NCBI GenBank assembly: GCA_963740835.1
Contig: CAVUFH010000001.1
Span: 62,001 to 126,000 of the forward strand
DNA length: 64,000 nucleotides
Reading direction: 5' to 3'
From: CAVUFH01 sp963740835
GTDB taxonomy: Bacteria > Actinomycetota > Acidimicrobiia > IMCC26256 > PALSA-610
Position 1 is the first letter of the stretch. Each line of letters begins with the position of its first letter. Positions 41,897-50,913 of this stretch are shown here, one piece after another. The position numbers and the translations under genes are program-made. The notes beneath the pieces are model-generated. The model had not been told where the DNA came from. It made no database searches and was given only the letters and a program-made list of their open reading frames with translations.

Positions 41897-43179
41897 GACG
41901 CCGTCCTCTTCCTGCCTTCGACCAACGCACGGAGCCGGATCCCCTCGGGCAGGGCACGGTCGATGCGCTGTTCGAGCGCGGCCGGGAGCACGCCGGTCCA
42001 CTCCAACGGCCGGCCGAGGGCCTTGCGCACGAAGATGGGTTCGTAGGTGCGGTCGTCGGCCAGTGCGGGCGCGACTGCCGTGACCTCCATCACTTGCCGG
42101 CGGATGCGCGATTCGGTACCGCGCGGGAGATCGTCGCGGTCGAGCTGGACGACGAGGTCCAGGGCATCGCCGAAGACCTTCCCGACGATCCGTTCGGTGA
42201 CGTTCTCGCCCGCCATCAGCGCCGCGTTCACCAACGCGTTGACGGCTTCACCCGCGCTGTTCGCGTGCACGGTGCAAAGGAATCCACACCCTGCGTTGAT
42301 CGCGCGCGTGAGCTCGAACGCTTCGGCACCGCGCACCTCGCCGACGACGATCACATCCGGCCTCATCGCGAGGACGAACTTCACCAGGTCGCGCAGGGTG
42401 ATCTCACCGCCGCCGTCGAGACCGGGCGGTCGCACCTCGTAGAACGCGCCGTGCACAACCGAAACTGCGATCTCGCGGATCTCCTCGCAGCATCGCACGC
42501 AGTGCGAAGCTGGTGACGCGGCGAGTAGCGCGGCCAGCAGCGTCGTCTTGCCTGCGCCCGGTTCCCCCGAGATCACGAGGCGCGATCGCACCTGCATCAC
42601 AGCCCACAGGAACGCGGCCGCTTCGCGGCTCAGCGCGTCGCGAGCCACCAGCTCTTCGAGGCTTGCGTCCCGCACGGTGTAGCGCCGCAGCGTCACCGAC
42701 AAGCGGTCCGCGATGGGTGCGATCGCGGCCGTGAGGCGAGCAGTCCCGTCGAGCACGCGCGCCTGCACCAAGGGCTGCTTCGCGTTGAGCTGCCGTTCCG
42801 TGCTGGAGAGCAACCGGTCGATCATCTGCCGGTTCTCGTCTTCGCTGGTCGGCTCGGCCAGACCTCGGAGGCGCCCGCCGCCGTCGAGGTAGGTCACGCG
42901 GGCACCCTCGACGAAGATCTCCTCCACGTCGCGACGCGCGAGGAGGTCCGTCAACGCGCCGAAGTCCGTGACCGACCGCAACACACGATGCACCATCGCA
43001 GCGGGGTCACCGAGCGGGAACTCTTCGCCGAGCCGTGCTCGCCGCTGGTAGTCGTCGACCGCACGCTCGACTTCGGTCCGAACCTCTGCCAGCTCGCGCT
43101 CGGGTTGCAGCCGGCGTCGCTCGATGCCCGCAAGGGCATCCCGGCGGATCGCCTCGTACGCGTCGGTGCGCGTGGTCAC
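41893..43179 (-). CDS. tadA: TadA/CpaF-type secretion ATPase
   Basis: 428 aa from GTG 43179 (GTGA overlap). The N-terminal helical domain (DFGALTDLLARRDVEEIFVEG) is followed by the VirB11-like ATPase core. This has Walker A ISGEPGAGKTTLLAALL near residues 200-216, the Asp/Glu box EIREIAV, Walker B RPDVIVVGEVRGAEAFEL near 272-288 and the His box CTVHANSAGEA. It hydrolyses ATP to assemble Flp pili. The order ATPase, TadB, TadC, pilin, TadE-like, TadE-like, TadG-like is that of actinobacterial Tad loci. Confidence 0.93.
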   Translation of the reverse strand: MTTRTDAYEAIRRDALAGIERRRLQPERELAEVRTEVERAVDDYQRRARLGEEFPLGDPAAMVHRVLRSVTDFGALTDLLARRDVEEIFVEGARVTYLDGGGRLRGLAEPTSEDENRQMIDRLLSSTERQLNAKQPLVQARVLDGTARLTAAIAPIADRLSVTLRRYTVRDASLEELVARDALSREAAAFLWAVMQVRSRLVISGEPGAGKTTLLAALLAASPASHCVRCCEEIREIAVSVVHGAFYEVRPPGLDGGGEITLRDLVKFVLAMRPDVIVVGEVRGAEAFELTRAINAGCGFLCTVHANSAGEAVNALVNAALMAGENVTERIVGKVFGDALDLVVQLDRDDLPRGTESRIRRQVMEVTAVAPALADDRTYEPIFVRKALGRPLEWTGVLPAALEQRIDRALPEGIRLRALVEGRKRTAS

Positions 43180-44350
43180 GACGCCACCTCCATCGCGTGG
43201 CGTGGCTCCGTCGTACGTCCGCGGCGAGGCGCGGCTCGCACCGAACTCGCCAGCGCGTTCGCGCCACGCGTGAACGGGCCGGAGCCAACGAGGCGGCCGT
43301 CCCAGATCGCGTCGGTGACGCGGCGGTCTTCAGCGAGGAACACGACGTCGACCGGCGGGAGCGAACGAGTCAGCTCGTCGAAGAGTTCGCCCCGCCGGAA
43401 ACGCGCGATCGGTGCCCGGTTCACCGCGACGATCAGCGTCGCATCCGGTGCGAGCGAACGGGCTTGCACCACCCACGACAAGAAGCGCGCCACGCCGACC
43501 GGTGTCGCCGCGCACACACCGACCACGACGTCTGCCTCGACCGCGAGCGCACGTGCGACGGCGAAGCGACCACGCGGCGGACCACCGACGTCCTCGAGTG
43601 CTCCGATCCCGTCCGCGATCACGAAGTCCGTGTCGTCCGCGATGCGCTGTACGAGCCGCGCGACTTCCCCCGGCCGCACGTGCACCCATGCCGACGGATT
43701 CGGAAGACCGGCCAGCACCCGCAGCGCACCGCTGCGATCGGTCGTCAGCGAGTCGAGGAACTCACCACGCGCGTGTTCGACGGCATCGATCGCGGTCCGA
43801 AGATTCGGCTCGATCGGCAGCCCCAACCGCGCGGCGATGGCCGGCGCAACATCGTCGGCGTCGATCAGCACACCGCCGACGGACGCTGCGAGCTGTACCG
43901 CGACCTCCGTGCGCCCGACGCCGGGTGGCCCGCCGATGGTGATCGACGCGCCCACGTCGCGGCCGACGCGATCCCGATCGGGTCTGGTCGTGCGACCTCA
44001 GTGCGTCGCACGCGCAGGGTCTGCATCGCCGCGACGAACGCGCGCGGTCCGAGGTCCGATTCGATCACCTCGTCGACGCCGACCGCGACGAGATGGGCAC
44101 GGGCTGACGGCTCCTCCCGGTCGCAAACACCGAGCACCGCGCGCCCACGCCCGTGGAGATCGGCGACGAACGCGTGCGTCAACGCGGGCCAGCGATGGCT
44201 CACGACGAGCACGTCGTACTCCTCCTCGAGCGCGATCTCCGGCTCCACGACGATCTGCCGGACCCGGGCGCCGCCGTGGTCCGTCAGGTGCCGGTGCAGT
44301 TCCTCGACCCACGCGTCCGGCGTGAACACCGAGCGCGACTTCCGGCTCAC
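43176..44350 (-). CDS. CpaE/TadZ-like ATPase with receiver-like N-domain, frameshifted
   Basis: The first part starts at GTG 44350 (GTGA overlap) and encodes a receiver-like domain (EEEYDVLVVSHRWPALTHAF, GVDEVIESDLGPRAFVAAM). It then derails to a junk tail ending at 43865. The second part, from about 43980, encodes a MinD/ParA-like domain (VGASITIGGPPGVGRTEVAVQLAAS, DTDFVIADG) to the stop at 43176. The frames differ by one base around the CCC run near 43978-43981. The repaired product of about 391 aa has the standard CpaE layout. The Walker A Lys is replaced by Arg (GVGRT). A second gene starting at GTG 43955 with a 91-bp overlap is the alternative. Role: positioning of the pilus machine. Confidence 0.7.
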
Positions 44351-45036
44351 CCACCGTCGCCCACCTTGGCGTTCGATTCCCGCGCATCCGGCGCGGTCGC
44401 GGCCCCGGTGGAGCGCACCAGCGTGACGGTGCCGCCCTCCAGGGCCGCGGCCAGACGTACGGCCTCATCAGCGTCGACCGCGAGGGTCACCGTGAGCTCG
44501 TCCGGTGCGCCGAGCGGACCACCGCTGGCACCGTCGATGTCGAGCACTTCTACGTCGGTCATCACGTACCCGGCCTGCGAACCATCGTGCTGCACCGCGA
44601 GCACGTCGACGCGGTCGCCCGTGTCGAGCGCGCCGCCCATTGCGCGTGCCTTGGCCAGCGGGAAGCTCATCGAGCGCGATGCCGCGCCGGCCTCACGCGG
44701 TCGAACCGCGCCCCGCGTCACGAGCGCGCCCTTCGCAATCGGGGCGGTCGCGACGCGACCCGTCAACACGTCGATGTCGTCGGGTGCATACGTCGACGCG
44801 AGCACGCTGCTGCTCGCGTCGATGCGATCGACGCGCACGGAGTGCGCATCGATCACCGCACCAGGAACAAGATCCTTTGCCGCGACGAGGATCTGCCGCC
44901 GGTCGTCGGCGCCGCGCAGGACGCTCAACGTGAGGACCACGCCCAACAAGCCGGCGACGATCATCACGACGTGGCCGGTCGACAACCGTGTCGCCAACCC
45001 GCGCCGCGCCGATTTCGGAATTGCCACTGCATCCAT
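44347..45036 (-). CDS. CpaB/RcpC-like SAF-domain pilus assembly protein
   Basis: 229 aa from ATG 45036, with GGAGCG upstream; longer in-frame starts lie in the divergent promoter. One N-terminal helix (VVMIVAGLLGVVLTLSVL) is followed by the SAF domain (QILVAAKDLVPGAVIDAHSVRVDRI, TAPIAKGALVTRGAV) and a C-terminal domain (LDTGDRVDVLAVQ, TVTLAVDADEAVRLAAAL). CpaB-type proteins act at the periplasmic or wall side of Tad machines. It is the first gene of the locus, so the Tad promoter must lie in 45037-45174. Confidence 0.85.
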   Translation of the reverse strand: MDAVAIPKSARRGLATRLSTGHVVMIVAGLLGVVLTLSVLRGADDRRQILVAAKDLVPGAVIDAHSVRVDRIDASSSVLASTYAPDDIDVLTGRVATAPIAKGALVTRGAVRPREAGAASRSMSFPLAKARAMGGALDTGDRVDVLAVQHDGSQAGYVMTDVEVLDIDGASGGPLGAPDELTVTLAVDADEAVRLAAALEGGTVTLVRSTGAATAPDARESNAKVGDGG

Positions 45037-45174
45037 GCCCACGCGCTCCGCCCTTTCCGCTCCGTGGAAGCGGGGCATGGAAGCAGATCCGAGCCACCGA
45101 CCAAGAACTGGAGGCACCGCACCGGACTGCGACAGATCACCTGAACGTGTGTGAGGCCGCGCTACGGTGCCCGG

Positions 45175-45453
45175 GTGACCGAGCCGGCCGACGCGCCCGC
45201 GACACCTTCCCCTGCCGCTCCGTTCGTCAGCACCGAGGCGTACCCCCCGATCCTGACGACCGCGCAGGCGGCCGAGCTGCTCCACGTCCACGTCGAGTAC
45301 TTGCGCAAGATGGTGCGGGAAGACCGCATCCCCGCGCACCGTTTCCCCGGCGGCCGCGAGATCCGGTTCGTGCGCGACGAGCTCATCGCGTGGGTCCGCG
45401 ACCAGCCCGGCCACGACCGCTCGCCGAGCGCGGAAGAGCGCGCCGAGACCTGA
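45175..45453 (+). CDS. Excisionase-family helix-turn-helix DNA-binding protein
   Basis: 92 aa from GTG 45175. The winged-helix MerR/excisionase fold is clear: ILTTAQAAELLHVHVEYLRKMVREDRIPAHRFPGGREIRFVRDELIAWV (key parts TTAQAAELLHV and RIPAHRFPG). Such proteins bind DNA as small regulators or recombination directionality factors. No integrase, att site or other mobile gene is nearby. It shares a 138-bp divergent promoter region with the Tad locus and could regulate it; that is inference from position only. Confidence 0.85.
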   Translation: MTEPADAPATPSPAAPFVSTEAYPPILTTAQAAELLHVHVEYLRKMVREDRIPAHRFPGGREIRFVRDELIAWVRDQPGHDRSPSAEERAET

Positions 45454-45528
45454 CGCGGTCGAGGCGCTTCTCCGGAACTCTCCCGGTCTTACCGGGCTTC
45501 AGCGGCCGGCGCCCCTAACGTCTCCGCC

Positions 45529-46390
45529 GTGCGGAACCTCGTTGGGAAGGTCGCCGTCATCACCGGCGGCAACTCGGGCATCGGCCTCGAGACGGCGGTC
45601 GCGCTCGCCCGCGACGGCGCGCGCGTCGTCATCACGGCACGAAACCCGGAGCGCGGCGCGACGGCACTCGCCGACATCGAGGCACGGAGCGGCGGCGACG
45701 CCGAGGTGATGGCGCTCGACCTCACCTCGTTCGCTTCGGTGCGCGAGTTCGCGAGTGCGTTCGCGGACTCGCACGATCGGCTCGACATCCTCGTGAACAA
45801 CGCCGGCGTCATCCTCAAGCAACGGCACGTGACGGAGGACGGCCACGAAACCCAGTTCCAGACCAACCACCTGGGCCACTTCCTGCTCACGAATCTGCTC
45901 CGCGAGCAGCTCGTCGCGAGCGCGCCGGCCCGGGTCGTCGTGGTCGCGTCCGACGCACATCGCTTCGCACCCGGTGGCCTGAAGTTCGACGACCTCGAGT
46001 CGACCCGCAAGTACCGCGCGTTCCGCACGTACGGCCGCACGAAGTTGATGAACATCCTCTTCACGCGCGAGCTCGCGCGGCGGCTCGACGGCGCGGGCGT
46101 GACCGCCAACGCAGTGCATCCTGGCTTCGTCGCCAGCCGGTTCTCGCGCGACGGCGACACCGGCTTCATGGGCAACGTCGGCATGGTGCTCGGGCGCCCG
46201 TTCGCCGCGCTCGCCCGAGATCGGCGCCCAGACGTCGATCTACGTCGCGTCGTCGCCCCAGCTCGATGGTGTTACGGGCCAGTACTTCGCCAAGTCGGCG
46301 TTGGCCAAGCCCGCGGCGACGGCTCGTGACGACGAAGTCGCAGCGCGCTTGTGGGACGTCAGCGCGGCGATGGTCGGCGTCGCGTCCTGA
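45529..46390 (+). CDS. Short-chain dehydrogenase/reductase, frameshifted near the C-terminus
   Basis: From GTG 45529: NAD(P) motif VAVITGGNSGIGLETAVALAR (TGGNSGIG at residues 13-20), LDILVNNAGVI near 84, active-site region VVVASDAHRFA and YGRTKLMN (YxxxK) near 168. After GRPFAALA the frame leaves. The continuation PEIGAQTSIYVASSPQLDGVTGQYFAKSA ends at TGA 46388-46390 in another frame. Loss of two bases or gain of one around 46205-46215 explains it. The repaired length is about 286 aa. The motifs resemble retinol-dehydrogenase/WW-domain-oxidoreductase-like SDRs, but the substrate is unknown. Confidence 0.8.
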
Positions 46391-46393
46391 AGG

Positions 46394-46939
46394 TCAGTCG
46401 GGCGCGGGGCACACCCAGCCCACGCTCGCGAGCGGCACCGCGATCTCGGTATCGGGCATCGTGAGCACCACGTGGTCGGCGCCGACGCGCAATCGACCCG
46501 CGCGCCCGTCCGGATCGGCCGCGGTCCCGATCAGTACCCGCACATCGTGTTCGCGCACGAGGAGTGCGGCGCGGAAGGAGCCACCGACCGCATCGGAGCC
46601 GCGGTGTCCGCCCTCTCGCGCGGGCGAAGTCACCGCGTACTCGAACGCGACGCTCGGCGCGAGGTGCACATCGATCCGTCCCGACGCGGTGCGCAGTGCG
46701 AGCACGTCGTCGCCGACTTCTTCGACGAACCCGACGAGGCGCCGGCCGAGCACGGTGACGGTCACGCCATCGCCGCGATGCATGTGCGCGCGCAGGCGGT
46801 CGACCAGCGTCTCACGGTGGTGCCAGTCCTCGGCCGCGTCGCGTGTCGCGGCCTCCTGCTCCTCGCGCCACGTCGCGCGCATCGCCGCGCTCGTGGCTCC
46901 GAGATCGGGATGCTGCGAGAGGTCGTCGTGCGAATTCAC
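46394..46939 (-). CDS. Conserved actinobacterial hypothetical protein
   Basis: 181 aa, soluble. Recognisable pattern: WREEQEAATRDAAEDWHHRETLVDRLRAHMHRGDGVTV near residues 24-60, then GRRLVGFVEEVGDDVLALRTASGRIDVHLAPSVAFEYAV (key part GFVEEVGDDVLALRT) and a repeat of the beta-rich pattern near 150. The second half looks like two related SH3- or PilZ-like beta-barrels. I recall similar proteins in other actinobacteria without function. It converges on the SDR gene with three bases between stops and is followed upstream by the LLM gene. Confidence 0.7.
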   Translation of the reverse strand: MNSHDDLSQHPDLGATSAAMRATWREEQEAATRDAAEDWHHRETLVDRLRAHMHRGDGVTVTVLGRRLVGFVEEVGDDVLALRTASGRIDVHLAPSVAFEYAVTSPAREGGHRGSDAVGGSFRAALLVREHDVRVLIGTAADPDGRAGRLRVGADHVVLTMPDTEIAVPLASVGWVCPAPD

Positions 46940-46964
46940 GCTCGCACGAGTGTAGGAACGCGAC

Positions 46965-48101
46965 TCAGGCGAGGCCCAGGCGCACGGCCGCGTCCCGGCG
47001 GAAGCGGTTGGTCGAGTGCTCCGGGTCGGTGTCGAACCGCGGGATCACCTCGTCGCCGAACAGCTTCACCGACTGCTCGAGCAACTCGTGCGGGTACACC
47101 GAGCCCGACGGACCCATGATCAGCTGGTCCACGCCGACGTCTTCCCACTTCTGCAGGCCCTCGGCGCAGTCGTCCGGTGTGCCCACGATGCTGGCACCGG
47201 CGCGGAAGCCGGCGTCGATCTGCTCGAGCGTCGGGTCCGGGATCTCCTCCGGCCACTCGGGCACGAACGACGGCTTCGGGAACGTGTCGAGATAGTGGAA
47301 CACGAGCGACTGCTGCCGTCCGTTCCCCGATCGGGTCATCCACTGCCGCGCTGCGTCGCGGTCCTCGAGGCACATGAAGCTCGTCGTGACCGCGATGTTG
47401 TCGTTGACGAAGTCGCCAACGGGCTCCGCGTTCACGATGTTCTTCTTGTAGAGCTCGATCAGCGGCGCCATCTTCTCCGGCGCACCGCCCGTGAAGCAGA
47501 GCACGCCGAGCCCCATCTGCGCGGCCTTCTCGAACGTGCTCGGGTTCCCGGCCGCGACCCACATCGGCGGGTGCGGCTTCACGTACGGCTTCGGCAGGAC
47601 GTTGCGCTCGGGCATCGTGAAGAACTGACCGTCGTGCTCGTACTTCGTCTCGCGCCACATGCGCGGGATCTCGCGCATCGCTTCGTCGTACATGTCGCGC
47701 GTGATCTCGGGGTCCGTGATGCCGAAACCACCCATCTCGGTGGTGGACGAGCCGCGGCCGGTGCCGAACTCGAAGCGGCCGTTCGAGACGTGGTCCATCA
47801 TCGCGACGCGCTCCGCGACGCGCGCCGGGTGGTTCACGGGCGGCGTCACGTTGATGATCCCGCTGCCCACGTGCAGCCGCTCGGTGCGCGCGAGCACCCA
47901 GGGCATCAGCACCTCGTTGGCGGAGATGTGGGAGTACTCCTCGAGGAAGTGGTGCTCGGTGAACCAGGCGTACTTCCAGTTGTGCTGATCGCCCACTTCG
48001 CACAGGCGCACTTCGCTCATCAGACGGTCGTGCTCGGCGTTGGCGTTCGCCGCCCGCAGGTCCTTGTGCACGAAGCCGCCGAGGAACAGGCCGAATTCCA
48101 T
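46965..48101 (-). CDS. LLM class (luciferase-like) F420/flavin-dependent oxidoreductase
   Basis: 378 aa from ATG 48101. Motifs: EFGLFLGGFVHKDL at the start, KYAWFTEHHFLEEYSHISANEVL near 45, RLHVGSGIINVTPPVNHPARVAERVAMMDHVSNGRFEFGTGRGSST (key part NGRFEFGTGRGSSTTEMGGFG) near 100-120, and PPMWVAAGNPSTFEKAAQMGLG. This is the longer alkanal-monooxygenase-type branch of LLM proteins. A GAACGTGTTC palindrome lies 35 bases upstream of the start and is probably its operator. It diverges from the ABC exporter operon. Confidence 0.87.
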   Translation of the reverse strand: MEFGLFLGGFVHKDLRAANANAEHDRLMSEVRLCEVGDQHNWKYAWFTEHHFLEEYSHISANEVLMPWVLARTERLHVGSGIINVTPPVNHPARVAERVAMMDHVSNGRFEFGTGRGSSTTEMGGFGITDPEITRDMYDEAMREIPRMWRETKYEHDGQFFTMPERNVLPKPYVKPHPPMWVAAGNPSTFEKAAQMGLGVLCFTGGAPEKMAPLIELYKKNIVNAEPVGDFVNDNIAVTTSFMCLEDRDAARQWMTRSGNGRQQSLVFHYLDTFPKPSFVPEWPEEIPDPTLEQIDAGFRAGASIVGTPDDCAEGLQKWEDVGVDQLIMGPSGSVYPHELLEQSVKLFGDEVIPRFDTDPEHSTNRFRRDAAVRLGLA

Positions 48102-48135
48102 GGATCACTCCCATGATCAACGCGTCAGGAAAATA

Positions 48136-48145
48136 GAACGTGTTC
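48136..48145. promoter_or_regulatory. Operator-like palindrome GAACGTGTTC
   Basis: A perfect 10-bp palindrome 35 bases upstream of the LLM oxidoreductase ATG, in an A-rich island (AAAATAGAACGTGTTCCAAAAA) in otherwise GC-rich DNA. The length and position fit a TetR-type operator. Confidence 0.5.
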
Positions 48146-48278
48146 CAAAAACGATAACGGTCCCGCCCCCGCCTTGTCCAGTAGTGCCCTGCCCCAGCGT
48201 TCTTGCGTGACTTCACCCCCACCCGGAGTGGGGAAATCCACGCAGGTTCGGGCCGGGCAGGGTTACGCTCGCACCCCC

Positions 48279-48309
48279 ACCCGGGCCCCTCCTTTGGGCT
48301 TGCCCGGGT
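48279..48309 (+). promoter_or_regulatory. Hairpin in the leader of the ABC exporter operon
   Basis: ACCCGGGC (48279-48286) pairs with GCCCGGGT (48302-48309), with CCC/GGG inside the loop, ending 27 bases before the ATG at 48337. A second hairpin, CCCCAC/GTGGGG, lies at 48217-48233. Attenuation or mRNA stabilisation is possible; nothing identifies a known riboswitch. The rest of the 235-base divergent gap holds no ORF. Confidence 0.35.
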
Positions 48310-48336
48310 CTCGACGCGCGTCCGGAGCACCCGCGC

Positions 48337-49125
48337 ATGGCCTATCTCGCGCTCGCCCGAGCCGGTTTCCGACGGTGGTCCTCCTACCGCGCGGCCACGG
48401 TCGCGGGCGTGCTGACGAACACCGCCTTCGGGTTCCTCCGCGTCGCCATCCTGTTCGCCGCGCTCCGCGCCGGTGGCGCGATCGGCGGCTACACCCCCGA
48501 CCAGGCCGCCACCTACACGTGGCTGACACAAGCGCTGATCATGACGATCGCGATGTGGAATTGGGTCGACCTCGCAACCCGCATCCAGACCGGCGACATC
48601 GTCACCGACCTCCAGCGCCCGATCGACCTGCAGGGCGCGTACCTCGCCGAAGACCTCGGACGTGCCGGCTACCAACTGCTCGCGCGCGGGTTGCCGCCGT
48701 TCGTGATCGGCGCGCTCTTCTACACGCTCGTCATCCCCGCGTCGTTCGGGCAGTGGTGCGCGTTCGCGGTGAGCCTCACGCTCGCGGTCGTCGTCAGCTT
48801 CGCGATGCGCTTCATCGTCAACCTGCTCGCGTTCTGGGTGCTCGATTGGCGCGGGCTGCTCACGCTCTCGAGCGCGTTCACGACCGTCGCGTCCGGCTTC
48901 GCGATCCCGATCGCGTTCTTCCCCGCATGGGCGGGGAAGCTCTTCATCGTCCTCCCGTGGGCATCGATGATCCAGATCCCGATCGACGTGTTCATGGGCC
49001 GCCGGGCCGGCGCGTCACTCGGGAGCGGACTCGCGTTGCAACTCGGGTGGGCGATCACGTTGTTGGCCGCCGGACGCGTCCTCCTCGCGAACGCGGCGCG
49101 CCGCGTCGTGGTGCAGGGCGGCTGA
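48337..49125 (+). CDS. ABC-2 type transporter permease (COG4587/COG3694-like)
   Basis: 262 aa from ATG 48337 with GGAGCA upstream. Six hydrophobic helices; YLALARAGFRRWSSYRAATVAGVLTN at the start and DIVTDLQRPIDLQGAYLAEDLGRAGYQLLARGLPP (key part TDLQRPIDLQGAYLAEDLG) near residue 95. This is the first of two permeases of a three-gene exporter with an ATPase at 49963. The COG4586/4587/3694 family is found in many actinobacteria and firmicutes; what it exports is unknown. Confidence 0.85.
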   Translation: MAYLALARAGFRRWSSYRAATVAGVLTNTAFGFLRVAILFAALRAGGAIGGYTPDQAATYTWLTQALIMTIAMWNWVDLATRIQTGDIVTDLQRPIDLQGAYLAEDLGRAGYQLLARGLPPFVIGALFYTLVIPASFGQWCAFAVSLTLAVVVSFAMRFIVNLLAFWVLDWRGLLTLSSAFTTVASGFAIPIAFFPAWAGKLFIVLPWASMIQIPIDVFMGRRAGASLGSGLALQLGWAITLLAAGRVLLANAARRVVVQGG

Positions 49126-49126
49126 C

Positions 49127-49966
49127 GTGCAGATGCAGACCGTGTACCAGACGAAAACGCAGCTGCAGGACGGCTTCACGATGTGGCGCAAGCTCGTCGG
49201 CGCGCGCGTACGCGGGCAGCTCCAGTACCGCACCTCGTTCGCGCTGAACACGACCGCGGCGTTCCTGTTGACCTTCACCGACTTCATCGTCGTGCTCGCG
49301 CTGTTCTCGCACTTCACCGCGTTGGAGGGTTGGAGCCTCCAGGAGGTCGCGCTGCTCTACGGCATCAGCGGTCTCGGTATCGCGATCGCCGACATGCTCA
49401 TCGGCCACATCGACATGATCAACCTCGACATCCGGTCCGGGCAGTTCGACGTGGTGTTGCTGCGACCCGTGAGCACGCTGTTGCAAGTGATGGCGTCCGA
49501 CCTTGCACTGCGCCGCCTGGGCCGCATCGCGCAGGCCGCGGCGGTGCTCGTGTACGCGCTCGCGGTCGCCGACATCCAGTGGAACCCGCTGCGCGTCGTC
49601 CTGCTTCCCGTCGGCATCGTGTGCGGCGCGCTCATCTTCGGCGCGACGTTCGTCCTCGGCGGGTGCCTCACGTTCTGGACGATCGGGAGCGCGGAGGTCG
49701 CGAACACGTTCACGTACGGCGGCAACATGATGACCTCGTACCCGCTCAACATCTTCGGACCGTGGCTCCGGCGCCTCCTCGCATTCGCGGTGCCGCTCGC
49801 GTTCGTCACGTACTTCCCCGGCCTCTACCTCCTCGACAAGCCCGATCCACTCGGCTTCCCGACCGCGTTCCAGTTCCTCGCGCCCGTCGCCGCGCTCGCG
49901 TTCGCCTCCCTGACCGGATTCGCGTGGCGGAGCTCCGTGCGCCACTACCGGAGCACGGGTTCATGA
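49127..49966 (+). CDS. ABC-2 type transporter permease
   Basis: 279 aa; GTG 49127 lies two bases after the previous stop (ATG 49133 is possible). The second permease: MWRKLVGARVRGQLQYRTSFALNTTAAFLLTFTDF at the start, DIRSGQFDVVLLRPVSTLLQVMASDLALRRLGR (key part SGQFDVVLLRPVSTLLQV) near 105, and helices to the end. It is about the same length as its partner and shows the same DxxRPxxxxxQ amphipathic loop, so they are homologous. Overlaps the ATPase start as ATGA. Confidence 0.85.
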   Translation: MQMQTVYQTKTQLQDGFTMWRKLVGARVRGQLQYRTSFALNTTAAFLLTFTDFIVVLALFSHFTALEGWSLQEVALLYGISGLGIAIADMLIGHIDMINLDIRSGQFDVVLLRPVSTLLQVMASDLALRRLGRIAQAAAVLVYALAVADIQWNPLRVVLLPVGIVCGALIFGATFVLGGCLTFWTIGSAEVANTFTYGGNMMTSYPLNIFGPWLRRLLAFAVPLAFVTYFPGLYLLDKPDPLGFPTAFQFLAPVAALAFASLTGFAWRSSVRHYRSTGS

Positions 49967-50913
49967 TCCGCGTCGAGCATGTCTCGAAGACCTTCGCGGT
50001 GTGGCGGCGCGCCGGACGCGTGCGCCGCGAACGCGTGATCGTCGACGCGGTCGACGATGTGTCATTCAGCGTCGACGCGGGCGAGATGCTCGGCTACGTC
50101 GGCCCCAACGGCGCGGGGAAGAGCACGACGATCAAGATGCTCACCGGCGTCCTCGTGCCGACCGCCGGCGACGTGCGCGTCGCCGGACTGGTGCCGTCGC
50201 GCGACCGCGTCACGCTCGCGCGCCGCATCGGTGTTGTCTTCGGGCAGCGCTCGCTGCTGTGGTGGGACCTGCCGCTCGCCGACTCGTTCGACCTGCTCCG
50301 CCACGTCTACAAGGTCGACAGCCACGCGCACCGGGCCCGGCTCGACGAGTGCATCGAGCTGCTGCAGCTCGACGAGTTCATCAGCACGCCCGTCCGCCAA
50401 CTCTCGCTCGGCCAGCGCATGCGCGGTGAGCTCACCGCGGCGTTGCTCCACAACCCCGAGCTGCTCTTCCTCGACGAGCCGACCGTCGGCCTCGACGTCG
50501 TCAGCAAGGACCGCGTCCGCACGTTCCTCGCGGATCTCAACGCCCGCCACGGCACCACTGTGCTGCTCACGACCCACGACCTCGACGACATCGAGCGGCT
50601 GTGTTCCCGGCTGCTGATCATCGACCACGGGCACGTGATCTACGACGGCGGCCTCGACGCGCTGCGCGACAAGTACGGCACCGAGCGCACCCTGGTCATC
50701 GACCTCGCCGAATCGGCCGCGCCCATCGCTGTGGCCGCGGCGGAGGTCGTGAAGGTCGACGGCCCGCGCCAGTGGCTGCGCTTCCGCCGCGACGACACGA
50801 CCGCGGCCGAGCTCATCGCCGACATCGCCGCCCGCTACCCCTTGCGCGACCTCACGCTCGAAGAACCCGCGATCGAGGACATCGTCCGCCGGATCTACGT
50901 CGAAGGCCTCTAG
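49963..50913 (+). CDS. ABC transporter ATP-binding protein
   Basis: 316 aa. Walker A YVGPNGAGKSTTIKMLTG near residues 43-60, Q-loop FGQRSLLWWDLPLADSFDLL, signature QLSLGQRMRGELTAALLHNP near 145 (LSLGQ in place of LSGGQ), and Walker B LLFLDEPTVGLDVVSKDRVR near 168-187. The switch His is in TTHDLDDIERLC. The C-terminal 70 residues are a beta-rich extension typical of the COG4586 group. Coupled to the second permease by ATGA. Confidence 0.93.
   Translation: MIRVEHVSKTFAVWRRAGRVRRERVIVDAVDDVSFSVDAGEMLGYVGPNGAGKSTTIKMLTGVLVPTAGDVRVAGLVPSRDRVTLARRIGVVFGQRSLLWWDLPLADSFDLLRHVYKVDSHAHRARLDECIELLQLDEFISTPVRQLSLGQRMRGELTAALLHNPELLFLDEPTVGLDVVSKDRVRTFLADLNARHGTTVLLTTHDLDDIERLCSRLLIIDHGHVIYDGGLDALRDKYGTERTLVIDLAESAAPIAVAAAEVVKVDGPRQWLRFRRDDTTAAELIADIAARYPLRDLTLEEPAIEDIVRRIYVEGL

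Noticed and set aside
45175..45453. Excisionase-like gene as evidence of an integrated element
   Set aside because: No integrase, direct repeats, tRNA target or phage genes are nearby; such HTH proteins are common chromosomal regulators.
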